DNA of 64,000 bases from Lentilactobacillus senioris (GCF_026798195.1 NZ_JAPQEZ010000001.1:120900-184899), one strand, 5' to 3'. Shown: positions 17,873 to 25,712, counted from the first letter of the stretch. Numbers and translations: made by a program. Notes: generated from the letters alone by a model not told the origin.

Positions 17873-18085
17873 CTTTTTTTTAAACGTATATACTACCCTA
17901 ACATAAATAAAATAGTCTGTAAAATTGGCCTATTTATTTATAAAAGTAAACTTTTTCACAACCAATCCCCCAAAATTTAAATCATTTTTTCCTTAAAGCC
18001 TAAGTAATAATTGGTAACCTCAACGTTTCTCTTCAATTTACATTTGCAATTAATCCTTTTATAGTTAGTTCACAAAAACAAGTTA

Positions 18086-18116
18086 TTGACCTTGACATCA
18101 CGGCAACCCTTATATT
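18086..18116 (+). promoter_or_regulatory. MerR-type promoter with 19-bp spacer
   Basis: TTGACC (18086-18091) and TATATT (18111-18116) are separated by 19 bp. Over-long spacers of 19-20 bp are the hallmark of promoters activated by MerR-family proteins, which fits autoregulation of the gene starting at 18137. Confidence 0.6.
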
Positions 18117-18136
18117 CTTAATTAGGAGGTGCAAAC

Positions 18137-18895
18137 ATGCAGTATACCATTAAACAATTAGCCGATTTGGTGGGGATCAGTACGCGGACGTTGCGCTATT
18201 ACGATCAAATTAATTTACTTAAACCAGCTACTATTAGCGAGGCCGGTTACCGATTTTACGGCCCCAAGCAGGTGCAGCGGTTACGCCAAATCATGACCTA
18301 TCGCACTTTAGATTTTTCTTTAGCGGATATCGCGACAATTTTAACGAAAAAGCCAGATCAGTTGACTGCCGATCTCAATCAACAGTTACTTCACTTACAA
18401 CACCAAGCTCAACAACTGCAGTTAACTATCGAAGCCGTCCAACAACAAATTTTAATTAATCAAGGAGTAAGTCAAATGACAGATCAAGAACAATTTGAAA
18501 TTTTTAAGCAACAGCAACTAGCCGCAAACGAAAAGCAATTTGGCGCCGAAGTTCGTAATAAATATTCTGAAGCAGAAATCACCGCAACCAACCACAAGTA
18601 CGCTCAATTAAGTGTTGAGCAATTTACCGTCATGCAACAGACAGAACAGCAATTAATTGAATTATTGAAAACCACCTTGGCAAATTCGGAAACCATTATC
18701 GCAAACCAAGCTACTATTTACCAACTACACAAACAATGGTTGACCTATACCTGGCCTAACTACTCTACTGCTGCTCATCGCGGTCTAGCCGATATGTACC
18801 TAGCCGATGAACGCTTCACCAGCTACTACGATGAACGCGCTGGCAAGGGAGCTACCCAAATTTTACGGGATAGTATCTATGCCGCAACCCAATAA
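18137..18895 (+). CDS. MerR family regulator with TipAS effector domain
   Basis: The 252-aa protein has an N-terminal MerR helix-turn-helix (YTIKQLADLVGISTRTLRYYD), a Gln-rich coiled coil at about 75-120, and a C-terminal TipAS-like domain starting around QFEIFKQQQL and ending with DERFTSYYDERAGKGA. TipA-type regulators bind thiopeptides or other hydrophobic drugs and activate their own gene. TAGGAGG lies before the ATG. Its promoter has a 19-bp spacer. No obvious target adjoins except yaaA downstream. Confidence 0.88.
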   Translation: MQYTIKQLADLVGISTRTLRYYDQINLLKPATISEAGYRFYGPKQVQRLRQIMTYRTLDFSLADIATILTKKPDQLTADLNQQLLHLQHQAQQLQLTIEAVQQQILINQGVSQMTDQEQFEIFKQQQLAANEKQFGAEVRNKYSEAEITATNHKYAQLSVEQFTVMQQTEQQLIELLKTTLANSETIIANQATIYQLHKQWLTYTWPNYSTAAHRGLADMYLADERFTSYYDERAGKGATQILRDSIYAATQ

Positions 18896-18948
18896 TCATT
18901 CGTGGTAAACTATTAGCACAACTATGGCAAAAGAGGCTCAGATTAATC

Positions 18949-19692
18949 ATGAAAATCATCATTTCTCCCGCTAAAAAAATGCAAGTAGATACGGATAGTT
19001 TTCTAGCAGAAACCGTCCCGGACTATTTATCAGAAACGCAGCAGATTCTAGCTCGGATGCGCCAACTAACATTTGAAGAACTGCACACCCTCTGGCATTG
19101 CAGCGAAAAATTAGCCCAAACTAATTATGACCAGTTACAACATCTAGATTTGAATGCAGCGGCAACACCAGCTATTATTGCGTTTACCGGCATTCAGTAT
19201 CAGTACATGGCTCCCGATTTATTTACTGTGAATGCTTTGGCTTACGTAAAACAAAATCTTAGGATTCTTTCTGGCTTTTACGGTATCCTTCGGCCCTTTG
19301 ATGGCATTGTTCCCTATCGCCTAGAGATGCAGGCCGGCCTACCAGTTGGTACTGCTCAAAATTTGTACCAGTTTTGGGGAACCAAACTAGCAACCACTTT
19401 GCAAACCAATCGCGAACTCATTATTAATCTGGCTTCTCAGGAATACGCTAAAACCATTCGGCCGTATTTACCAGCCACCCAACCATTTATCGATATCGTT
19501 TTTGGCCAATTAGTTGCTGGGAAGGTCAAAACCAAAGCCACTTTAGCCAAGATGGCCCGCGGAGAAATGGTGCGATATTTGGCTGAAAACAACATCCAAA
19601 CTTTAACTGAAGTGCAACAATTCGATCACCTCAATTATCAATTCCAGCCACAACTATCGACCTCCACTAAGCTAGTTTTTCTGCAGAAATAG
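18949..19692 (+). CDS. yaaA: Peroxide stress protein YaaA (DUF328)
   Basis: The 247-aa protein begins MKIIISPAKKMQ and contains ILSGFYGILRPFDGI and YRLEMQAGLP, diagnostic of YaaA. In E. coli YaaA lowers free iron and protects DNA under peroxide stress, and it is reported to bind DNA. The SD is weak (AGAGG, 12 bases upstream). It lies behind the merR gene and may share its transcript. Confidence 0.92.
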   Translation: MKIIISPAKKMQVDTDSFLAETVPDYLSETQQILARMRQLTFEELHTLWHCSEKLAQTNYDQLQHLDLNAAATPAIIAFTGIQYQYMAPDLFTVNALAYVKQNLRILSGFYGILRPFDGIVPYRLEMQAGLPVGTAQNLYQFWGTKLATTLQTNRELIINLASQEYAKTIRPYLPATQPFIDIVFGQLVAGKVKTKATLAKMARGEMVRYLAENNIQTLTEVQQFDHLNYQFQPQLSTSTKLVFLQK

Positions 19693-19715
19693 GCTCCGAT
19701 CTTAATAACCATGAC

Positions 19716-20363
19716 TTATTTCAACTTAATCATTCTCCCCTGCATCTCAATTATTTCTTCTTGAATCAACTTAGTAAACTGGCGGCTTAACGTTTCCGGC
19801 GTCACACTCAGCCAATTAGCTAAATCCCGCTTACTAAGGGGTAATTTAAAATAACGACTACCAATTTGTTCACTGGTGTCTTCTAGGTACTTTTTCAACC
19901 GATCATGGGCAGTTAGGGTGCCATAGCGGGCGCTACGATTTTCTAAGTCCGTCAACCGGTTGCCAAAATTATTAATCAAACTAACGGCTAACGTCGGGGT
20001 CGTCCGCACCAACTGCTGAAAATCATTTTTTCGAATGGAGCAAATTAAGGAATCCTCAACGGTTTCAGCAAAATTGTGGTGAATAGAATCCGTAAACAGT
20101 GCTGCTTCACTATCTACCGCGTGTTCTTCCAAAAAATACAGAATCTGTTCCTGCCCGTTTTCATCCAGTCGGTATATTTTTACCCGGCCCCGATCAACTA
20201 CTAATAGCCGATCAACATCAGATCCAGCTTCATAAATGGTGGTACCAGCAGCATACCGCTGCTGATGAGTTGAAATAGCTGTTAATTTTTCTAACGTGGC
20301 GTTATCCAACCCCACAAAAATAGGGGCGGTTTGCACACAGTGAAAAGGTGAATGGTTTACCAT
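19716..20363 (-). CDS. Crp/Fnr family transcriptional regulator
   Basis: The 215-aa protein has a cyclic-nucleotide-binding-like beta roll (IFVGLDNATLEKLTAI to about residue 120), a dimer helix and a C-terminal helix-turn-helix (LPLSKRDLANWLSVTPETLSRQF). Few Cys are present, near residue 9 and residue 103, so it is not an FNR with a four-Cys cluster; the Lactobacillus FLP proteins are redox switches using Cys pairs. The ATG at 20363 follows a GAGGAG SD. A TTGAC-N4-ATCAA site lies just upstream of the start, suggesting control of itself and of the divergent CHRD gene. Confidence 0.87.
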   Translation of the reverse strand: MVNHSPFHCVQTAPIFVGLDNATLEKLTAISTHQQRYAAGTTIYEAGSDVDRLLVVDRGRVKIYRLDENGQEQILYFLEEHAVDSEAALFTDSIHHNFAETVEDSLICSIRKNDFQQLVRTTPTLAVSLINNFGNRLTDLENRSARYGTLTAHDRLKKYLEDTSEQIGSRYFKLPLSKRDLANWLSVTPETLSRQFTKLIQEEIIEMQGRMIKLK

Positions 20364-20380
20364 AATAATTCTCCTCAAAA

Positions 20381-20394
20381 TTGACATTTATCAA
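20381..20394. promoter_or_regulatory. FNR/Crp-type operator
   Basis: TTGACATTTATCAA matches the FNR consensus TTGAT-N4-ATCAA at nine of ten positions. It lies between the divergent Crp/Fnr regulator and CHRD genes. Confidence 0.6.
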
Positions 20395-20451
20395 TTTAAT
20401 TTACCTGAAATGATTATACACTAAAGTAAATTTTGAGGAGGTAAGTTAATA

Positions 20452-21012
20452 ATGACTAAATATAAAGCAGAAATCGTTCCGTTAAATGCAGCCAAAATCG
20501 GTTCTAGTGCCCATGGTACCGCCACTTTTGAGGTTACCGCTGACCAATTAACCATTCAAATTGAAATGTTTGATACTCCCGCCAACACCGAACATTGGGA
20601 ACATTTCCACGGCTTTCCTGATGGCCGGCCGGCAGCAATTGCTACTGAAGCCAACGACGTTAACCACGATGGTTTTGTCGATTTAATGGAAACCGAAACC
20701 ACTTCGGGAACTACCATGGTGCCGTTTGATGACGCCCCGGAAAACATGGATATTCCTCATGACCGTTACCCAGTTGCTGATGATCAAGGTTACTTTGCTT
20801 ACACCAAACAGGTGCCCCTAAAAACCTTAACCACCAACTTTGAACAAGCCTTTGGCAGTGCTGACCTACAACTAGATAAGCGCGTTGTTTACATTCACGG
20901 CGTACCAGCCAATTTAAATTTACCGGATACGGTTGCTGGTATGGTGGGCCACTTTGATGCCCATGTCACCCTTCCCATCGCCGTTGGTAAGATTGAAAAA
21001 GTGAGTGACTAA
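20452..21012 (+). CDS. CHRD-like protein with EF-hand-like loop (copy 1)
   Basis: The 186-aa protein has no signal peptide. It resembles CHRD-type beta folds, with HWEHFHGF and VVYIHGV histidine motifs. Residues 69-80 (DVNHDGFVDLME) form a perfect 12-residue calcium-loop pattern with acidic or Asn residues at positions 1, 3, 5, 9 and 12. It is 186 aa against 183 aa for its paralogue at 24.1 kb. A GAGGAGG SD precedes the ATG. Divergence from a Crp/Fnr regulator with a shared FNR-type site suggests redox or oxygen control. Function is unknown. Confidence 0.75.
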   Translation: MTKYKAEIVPLNAAKIGSSAHGTATFEVTADQLTIQIEMFDTPANTEHWEHFHGFPDGRPAAIATEANDVNHDGFVDLMETETTSGTTMVPFDDAPENMDIPHDRYPVADDQGYFAYTKQVPLKTLTTNFEQAFGSADLQLDKRVVYIHGVPANLNLPDTVAGMVGHFDAHVTLPIAVGKIEKVSD

Positions 21013-21018
21013 TTCGTT

Positions 21019-21177
21019 ATGAAAATAATCACCGTCATAGAATTAATTATTTACGCTATTGGCCTCGTCAGCATGTTACAAATGCACATGGAGATTGCCA
21101 TGTACTTAATGTTTGCCGGGATGATTTTGAATTGTCTCACGCATTTAATCATTCCCAATAAAAAATCAGGAGCTTAA
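21019..21177 (+). CDS. Small hydrophobic protein, 52 aa
   Basis: An ATG at 21019 opens a 52-aa frame with two hydrophobic stretches (IITVIELIIYAIGLVSML and AMYLMFAGMILNCLTHLII) and a short basic tail. It follows the CHRD gene by 6 bases, so coupling could replace its missing SD. The 3' end reads into a terminator. Composition fits a membrane microprotein, but no family is recognised. Confidence 0.45.
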   Translation: MKIITVIELIIYAIGLVSMLQMHMEIAMYLMFAGMILNCLTHLIIPNKKSGA

Positions 21178-21194
21178 TTAGCTCCTGATTTTTT
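21160..21194. terminator. Bidirectional terminator
   Basis: The perfect stem AAAAAATCAGGAGCT with its complement ends both the CHRD transcript and the convergent ClC gene, overlapping both coding ends. Confidence 0.88.
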
Positions 21195-22430
21195 GGTTAA
21201 GATTAAATTCCCCGTTGCTACCGCCACACAAACCGCTAATCCTAATGGTAATAGTGCAGAATAGTTTAGATGACAGATTTCAAACAACATGAACATCGCC
21301 ATTAGTGGTGCCTGCTGAGAAGTTGCTAACAAGGCGCTGGCGCCCAGAATAGCAGCCTGCCAGATGGAAATTCCCGGGATAAACAAACTAAGAATAAACC
21401 CAATTGTAGCTCCAATACTAGCTCCAATCGAGATGGAGGGCGTTAAGGTTCCACCAGTTGCCCCAGCTTTTAAGGTGAAGATCGACACAAAGGCTTTCGC
21501 AGCTGCTCCCAACAAGATTAATTTAATAAGTGAGCTGGTCTGACTTTGAATCGCTAGTTGCGCTAACGCCCGGCCATTACCCATAATTTGGGGGAAGCCC
21601 ATTGCGATGATTCCGGTAACCAAACTAATTAGCGGTAGTTGCCACAAAATCTGGTTACCTTTGGCTTTACGCTTACCAGCCCACTTGAACCCCTTCCGAA
21701 AGAAGGCCCCCGCAATTCCGCACACTGGAGCAATGACAGCTACCAACCAAATAGATTGCGGCGCAAAGTTGAGCCGGCCCACTAAGTAATATGGTTTGAA
21801 ATCGTGCAGCCAAGAGCCAATCAACATCGCAATTAACGACATGGTTAAACTAACTACGACGATCCGTTTATTAGCCCGTTTCATCAAAATTTCAACACTG
21901 AAAAGCATCCCAGTAATTGGCGCAATGTACACGCCTGCGAAACCGGCCCCGGCTGCTGCTGCAATTAAAAGTTGCCGATCGGACTCGTTTAACTGGACCC
22001 TACGGATTTTATGTAATAATCTCACCCAATTTTGCGCGATCAACGCCCCCAATTGACGAGGAGCAACTTCTCGACCAACCGGCCCACCGGCACCTACGTA
22101 AAAAATCTGGGTGACGATATTGATCAACGTGGAGCTAATCGGAAACTGTTGTCCCTTAATTCCGTTTTCAATGCTAACAACAGGTTTTAATTTTTTACTG
22201 ATAAACCACCACAACAACGCAGCAATGACTCCCGCAATCACTAACGATAATAGTCGGTGAACGGGGGCAACATTGGTGGCGGCTGGATGCGCCGCCGTTT
22301 CATCCAAATTCAAGAAAAGCCATTCAATGGTTTCTTGAAATAGTCCTAAAATGATGGTTCCTATTCCCACTAAAAGGCCGAGTACCACCGTGGAAACTAC
22401 CAGCGCTAAGTTATCTCGCTGATTTTGCAT
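21174..22430 (-). CDS. ClC-family chloride channel/transporter
   Basis: The 418-aa membrane protein has the ClC pore signature as GGPVGREVAP (usual form GREGP, gating Glu kept), a GFAGVYIAPITGMLF segment and AGATGGTLTPSISIGA near the C-terminus. The first pore motif (GSGIP) is replaced by ENGIKGQQF, so selectivity may differ from Cl/H exchangers. No regulatory CBS domain is present. The ATG at 22430 is favoured because AAAAGGGG lies 10 bases upstream. Confidence 0.87.
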   Translation of the reverse strand: MQNQRDNLALVVSTVVLGLLVGIGTIILGLFQETIEWLFLNLDETAAHPAATNVAPVHRLLSLVIAGVIAALLWWFISKKLKPVVSIENGIKGQQFPISSTLINIVTQIFYVGAGGPVGREVAPRQLGALIAQNWVRLLHKIRRVQLNESDRQLLIAAAAGAGFAGVYIAPITGMLFSVEILMKRANKRIVVVSLTMSLIAMLIGSWLHDFKPYYLVGRLNFAPQSIWLVAVIAPVCGIAGAFFRKGFKWAGKRKAKGNQILWQLPLISLVTGIIAMGFPQIMGNGRALAQLAIQSQTSSLIKLILLGAAAKAFVSIFTLKAGATGGTLTPSISIGASIGATIGFILSLFIPGISIWQAAILGASALLATSQQAPLMAMFMLFEICHLNYSALLPLGLAVCVAVATGNLILTKKSGAN

Positions 22431-22523
22431 AACTAACAATCCCCTTTTAAATATCGCTTATCTCTGTAATTTGAGCTGTCAAATTACTATAACATAATTA
22501 GTACCTTGACTCAGTCTCTTTTG

Positions 22524-22552
22524 TTGACTTTGTTTTTCTCCCGTGATAAAGT
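22524..22552 (+). promoter_or_regulatory. Promoter of the 36-aa gene/rpmF unit
   Basis: TTGACT (22524-22529), a 17-bp spacer and TAAAGT (22547-22552) lie directly ahead of the Zur-box-like palindrome. Confidence 0.55.
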
Positions 22553-22561
22553 ATCATTACG

Positions 22562-22586
22562 CTAAATAGTAATAGTTACTATTTAG
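22562..22586. promoter_or_regulatory. Zur-box-like palindrome
   Basis: CTAAATAGTAA-TAG-TTACTATTTAG is a perfect 11-3-11 palindrome. Its core AAATAGTAATAGTTACTATTT has the length and most bases of the Gram-positive Zur box (AAATCGTAATNATTACGATTT). Its position just after the -10 suits repression. Genes behind it (a putative metal-homeostasis peptide and a Cys-free L32) fit zinc control. Confidence 0.65.
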
Positions 22587-22617
22587 TTAATAAACTTTAA
22601 TTCTAAGGAGTACTACT

Positions 22618-22728
22618 ATGGAAAAAACTGATTTAGCAACTGCTTACCGTAAACTCAAAAGTCCTAACATCAAAACCCGCAACCGCGCCAAAAAAATTAT
22701 TCAAGAAGCCAAACGCAATCAAAAGTAA
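22618..22728 (+). CDS. 36-aa putative metal homeostasis peptide
   Basis: An AAGGAG SD and ATG open a 36-aa basic, helical peptide beginning MEKTDLATAYRKLKSP and ending EAKRNQK. Very similar tiny proteins in lactobacilli are, as I recall, labelled putative metal homeostasis proteins; there is no biochemical basis that I know of. It lies between a Zur-box-like operator and the rpmF gene, forming a two-gene unit with 24 bp spacing. Confidence 0.7.
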   Translation: MEKTDLATAYRKLKSPNIKTRNRAKKIIQEAKRNQK

Positions 22729-22752
22729 CTCGTTACTTTAGGAGGTAACATC

Positions 22753-22920
22753 ATCGCAGTCCCCGCAAGAAGAACATCCAAAACCAAAAAGAACAATCGC
22801 CGTGCCAATCAAAAATTAAAGCAACCTAACTTGTCCCGTGATCCTCAAACTGGCGAATACCATTTGAGTCATCACGTCTCAGCAGATGGTTACTATAATG
22901 GCAAAAAGGTGATTAACTAA
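22753..22920 (+). CDS. rpmF: 50S ribosomal protein L32 with apparent AUC start codon
   Basis: The frame after GGAGG gives AVPARRTSKTKKNNRR and ends SHHVSADGYYNGKKVIN, clearly L32. The usual initiator Met is encoded by ATC at 22753, exactly 7 bases after GGAGG; no in-frame ATG, GTG or TTG exists nearby. The protein has no Cys, the zinc-independent form. With the upstream Zur-box-like site this suggests an L32 made when zinc is scarce, though many lactobacillar L32 proteins lack Cys. Non-AUG/GUG/UUG starts in other bacteria (infC) are read poorly unless initiation factor 3 is low. Confidence 0.85.
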   Translation: MAVPARRTSKTKKNNRRANQKLKQPNLSRDPQTGEYHLSHHVSADGYYNGKKVIN

Positions 22921-22963
22921 AAAGATGTAAACTACCAGTGTTGAACTGATAATTTACATCTTT
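22921..22963 (+). terminator. Terminator of rpmF
   Basis: The stem AAAGATGTAAA...TTTACATCTTT with seven T follows directly after the rpmF stop. It may also serve the convergent ArsR/CzrA-like gene. Confidence 0.85.
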
Positions 22964-22973
22964 TTTTGTTGAA

Positions 22974-23336
22974 TTAATCTTCTTCAATCTCCACCGTCCC
23001 ATTCACCGGTTCACCGTCGTGGGCTTTGCCAGTTAGGACATGGTCCGTGTGGGCCAGGATGGAATTCATTGTGGTGATGACATGCGGATCAGTCAGTTGA
23101 TAATAAATTGACTTTCCCACTCTTTGTTGACTAATCAACTGGTAGTCGCGCAATTCCTTTAATTGGTGGGACAGCGAAGATTGTTCAATCTGTAAAATCT
23201 CTTGGATTTCACTCACATTAAACTGCTTTTGTTCCAGTAAATATAGAATTTGAATCCGCGTTTTATTTCCCAGTAGACGGGCAATCTTAACTGCCTCATC
23301 TAGCTTGGCTGGGTGAATTAATTTAATCGATTCCAC
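22974..23336 (-). CDS. ArsR/SmtB zinc/cadmium sensor, CzrA-like
   Basis: The 120-aa winged-helix protein ends with an alpha-5 metal site: Asp83, His85, His96 and His99, matching the DxH...HxxH pattern of CzrA, which binds Zn or Co. The N-terminus (LIHPAKLDEAVKIARLLGNKTRIQILYLL) and DNA helix (QSSLSHQLKELRDYQLI) are normal. It is 12 bp downstream of cadD on the same strand and probably represses that operon, releasing DNA when metal binds. Confidence 0.87.
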   Translation of the reverse strand: MESIKLIHPAKLDEAVKIARLLGNKTRIQILYLLEQKQFNVSEIQEILQIEQSSLSHQLKELRDYQLISQQRVGKSIYYQLTDPHVITTMNSILAHTDHVLTGKAHDGEPVNGTVEIEED

Positions 23337-23348
23337 TGCTAACCTCCG

Positions 23349-23957
23349 TTAAATAAGTGCCAAAATATGAGTAATCGTACCTGCATCCCACAAAACATAC
23401 AATCCTAACGCAATATAAATTATCGCGGTGGTAGTTTCACCAAATTTATCAAAAAATTGATGAACTGCCGGGACTAATGTTAGACGGTACGCCGAAAAAA
23501 TAATCACCGTTAAAATTACGATGAACAGCCCTAAAATAGCTGGTAAATAAGCAAATGGCGTGTTAGCAAAGAACGGGATATACATTGCCAAATTATCTGC
23601 GCCACACGTAGTTCCCGTGATCAGCACCACGTTAGAAATAATTTTTGTTGAACTAGCCTTAGCCAAGGTCTCTTTTGCTTCACCTTCTTCATCGCAATCG
23701 GTAAAAAAGGTCCGAATTCCCATGTAAATCGGAATTAACCCTAGTAATCCTAGTAGCCATTCTGCTGGAATTAATTTTAAAACATAGGCCACAATAATCG
23801 CAACTGCTAGCAATAACCCATTACCCAAATATGCTCCAATTACTACTGGACGAGCTAACTTGCCCCGATACATACCAAACATCAGCAATAAGATCACAAA
23901 ATAATCCGAAGTGGTTCCAATGTACGATAAGAGGGCGGTTCCTAAAGCTTCTAACAT
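23349..23957 (-). CDS. cadD: Cadmium resistance transporter CadD family
   Basis: The 202-aa protein has five or six membrane helices and the CadD landmarks GTTSDYFVILLLMF, IPIYMGIRTFF and GTTCGADNLAMYIPFF. The family gives cadmium resistance by efflux or binding. The ATG at 23957 has AAGGAG upstream. Operon with the CzrA-like repressor. Confidence 0.88.
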   Translation of the reverse strand: MLEALGTALLSYIGTTSDYFVILLLMFGMYRGKLARPVVIGAYLGNGLLLAVAIIVAYVLKLIPAEWLLGLLGLIPIYMGIRTFFTDCDEEGEAKETLAKASSTKIISNVVLITGTTCGADNLAMYIPFFANTPFAYLPAILGLFIVILTVIIFSAYRLTLVPAVHQFFDKFGETTTAIIYIALGLYVLWDAGTITHILALI

Positions 23958-23970
23958 GAAATTCTCCTTA

Positions 23971-24004
23971 TATGAAATAATAATCATATGATATTTATTT
24001 CATA
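23971..24004. promoter_or_regulatory. Inverted repeat upstream of cadD
   Basis: TATGAAATA (23971-23979) and TATTTCATA (23996-24004) form an inverted repeat in the AT-rich cadD promoter region, in the style of ArsR/SmtB operators (TGAA...TTCA). Confidence 0.45.
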
Positions 24005-24045
24005 TTAACATATATTAGCGCTTAAACCAACCTACTTTTACTCAA

Positions 24046-24075
24046 TAAAAAAGCTCACTCATTTCGAGTAAGCTT
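24046..24075 (-). terminator. Terminator of the second CHRD gene
   Basis: On the minus strand AAGCTTACTC pairs with GAGTGAGCTT and is followed by T6. Confidence 0.8.
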
Positions 24076-24082
24076 CAGTAAT

Positions 24083-24634
24083 TTAGCCTTCATCAACTTC
24101 CACAATCTGGCCACACGCAATTGGCAACATGGCATGAGGATTAGATCCTTGTACAGTATCTGGCAGTTCAACATCTTCTGCCACCCCATAAATGTAAATA
24201 ATTCGCTTTGCCAAGTCTAACTTAGCACCGTCATATGCTTCCTTAAAGTTACGGACTAATTCATCAATTCCCACTTCTTTGTAGTAATCATAATTACCCT
24301 TTTCATTTGCTACTGGATAACTATCAGCAACAAAATCTAGTCGTTGTGGAGCTTCATCTAGTGGAATTAGTGGTTGACCAGAAATATGTTCAATTTCTAC
24401 ATAGTCTATAATACCATCTTGATTAGCATCCTGAGTCATAGATGCTGGTTCTGCCATGCGATCGTTTACTAATCCATGAATATCTTGGCGGTGCATAATT
24501 TTAGCCGGTACCCCCGTTATTTCTAGTGAAATTTTCAACCGCTGTTCATTTAGTTCAAAGCTAGCTTTTCCTTGTGGTGTAAATCCAGTTTTATTTTCGT
24601 TCAATGATGTAATAATTGCTTCATATTTTGACAT
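24083..24634 (-). CDS. CHRD-like protein with EF-hand-like loop (copy 2)
   Basis: The 183-aa paralogue of the 20.4 kb protein shares start, end and spacing. Residues 69-80 (DANQDGIIDYVE) again form a textbook calcium-loop pattern, and the histidine motifs are IMHRQDIHGL and IIYIYGV. No signal peptide. The SD is AAAGGGG. No FNR-type site was seen upstream, so regulation may differ from copy 1. Function unknown. Confidence 0.72.
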   Translation of the reverse strand: MSKYEAIITSLNENKTGFTPQGKASFELNEQRLKISLEITGVPAKIMHRQDIHGLVNDRMAEPASMTQDANQDGIIDYVEIEHISGQPLIPLDEAPQRLDFVADSYPVANEKGNYDYYKEVGIDELVRNFKEAYDGAKLDLAKRIIYIYGVAEDVELPDTVQGSNPHAMLPIACGQIVEVDEG

Positions 24635-24757
24635 ATCATATTCCCCTTTATGTATGCATTTTACGGCAAATCATTATGATTAAGCTCATCTGCTTGAATC
24701 CATTATACCCCATGTCCCATCATTTATGACTGTTTATTACTTACTATATTTTAATAA

Positions 24758-24787
24758 AAAGACGACCTCCTAAGAAGTCGTCTTAAA
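24758..24787 (-). terminator. Terminator of the GNAT gene
   Basis: AAGACGAC...GTCGTCTT stem with T-run on the minus strand, just past the stop at 24789. Confidence 0.8.
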
Positions 24788-24788
24788 C

Positions 24789-25334
24789 TTATTTCCAATT
24801 TGCTTTAGTTAATTTGGTAAAGTGTTCCACGATATATTCGTTTAATACGGGATTAAACATTCGTTGAACCATGTGATCATACTGAAAGCCTTGTTTTTCT
24901 TGGGCTCGCTTAGATTGCTGATTGCCGTCCTTATAACCACACCAAATTGTATTGAGGTTACAGTCTTCAAAGCCATAAGTTACTACTGCTTGAATTGCTT
25001 CAGGCATTAAGCCCTGTCCCCAAAATGGTTCTCCGAGCCAATAGCTAATCTCTGCTTCTCCCATTCGCATAAAATCTTTGCCGTTGCCCTCTGCTACTAA
25101 CTCTAAGCCTACCAAACCAATCACATTTTTCGGATTATTTTTTAAAGTAATCGCGAAAATGTGGGGACTCATAAAGTATTCGGCAATGTAATGGCGAGAC
25201 TCAGCTACACTTTGATGGGGTGGCCAACCAGCAATGGGACCAATCTTCGGATTCTTAGCATACCGGTAAGCGCTAGGGGCATCCGCTAACGTAAAATTAC
25301 GTAAAATCATTCTATTAGTTTGAATTTCTGTCAT
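24789..25334 (-). CDS. GNAT N-acetyltransferase, RimJ/RimL type
   Basis: The 181-aa protein starts TNRMILRNFTLADAPSAY, with GLVGLELV, EISYWLGEPFWGQGLMPEAI (acetyl-CoA loop) and NLNTIWCGYKDGNQQSKR, all typical of the RimJ/RimL acetyltransferase_3 group. Substrate unknown. About 70 bp upstream ends a strongly structured RNA with its own terminator, so this gene may have a regulated leader. Confidence 0.87.
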   Translation of the reverse strand: MTEIQTNRMILRNFTLADAPSAYRYAKNPKIGPIAGWPPHQSVAESRHYIAEYFMSPHIFAITLKNNPKNVIGLVGLELVAEGNGKDFMRMGEAEISYWLGEPFWGQGLMPEAIQAVVTYGFEDCNLNTIWCGYKDGNQQSKRAQEKQGFQYDHMVQRMFNPVLNEYIVEHFTKLTKANWK

Positions 25335-25404
25335 TTTCTTACTCCTATCTATAAATTAACACTAATTTTCTAGAAGTAACGGGCAGGTGTTAAGACCAAC
25401 CAAC

Positions 25405-25597
25405 TAAAAAAGATGACGCCGATTCCCGACGTCATCCCTTAATAAAGGTGAAATTGAGTTCACCCTTGAACAAAAAAGTCGGATTTTAAGTAACTGCCGC
25501 AGGCCACACTAAAAAGTATGTACCTTACGCTACATTCTAGACGAATCTAAAACTGTTACTTAAAATCACGGCCCCCTTTAATTCGAACTTTTTGATG
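25405..25597 (-). ncRNA. Structured RNA, candidate small RNA or leader
   Basis: Read on the minus strand this gene-free stretch has a rod-like fold. A 13-bp perfect stem (25482-25494 with 25555-25567) extends outwards through an AAAAAGU/ACUUUUU pairing and encloses two small hairpins. A GGUGAA/UUCACC hairpin (25447-25464) and a G+C-rich terminator hairpin with U-run (25406-25436) follow. Length and shape would suit a free small RNA (6S-like in outline) or an attenuated leader of the GNAT gene. No known riboswitch consensus was recognised. Confidence 0.55.
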
Positions 25598-25712
25598 CCT
25601 TATTTTTACACGAAATTACATAATCGTCAACTTAAAAGAAATTATTAACAAGGCAAATAATTGCGCTTTGCATTCTAGCGACTATGATGGATACAACTTG
25701 GAGGTGGAAAAA

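Noticed and set aside
25405..25597. T-box or known riboswitch
   Set aside because: No AGGGUGG-type T-box sequence and no recognised riboswitch core is present, so it is listed only as a structured RNA.
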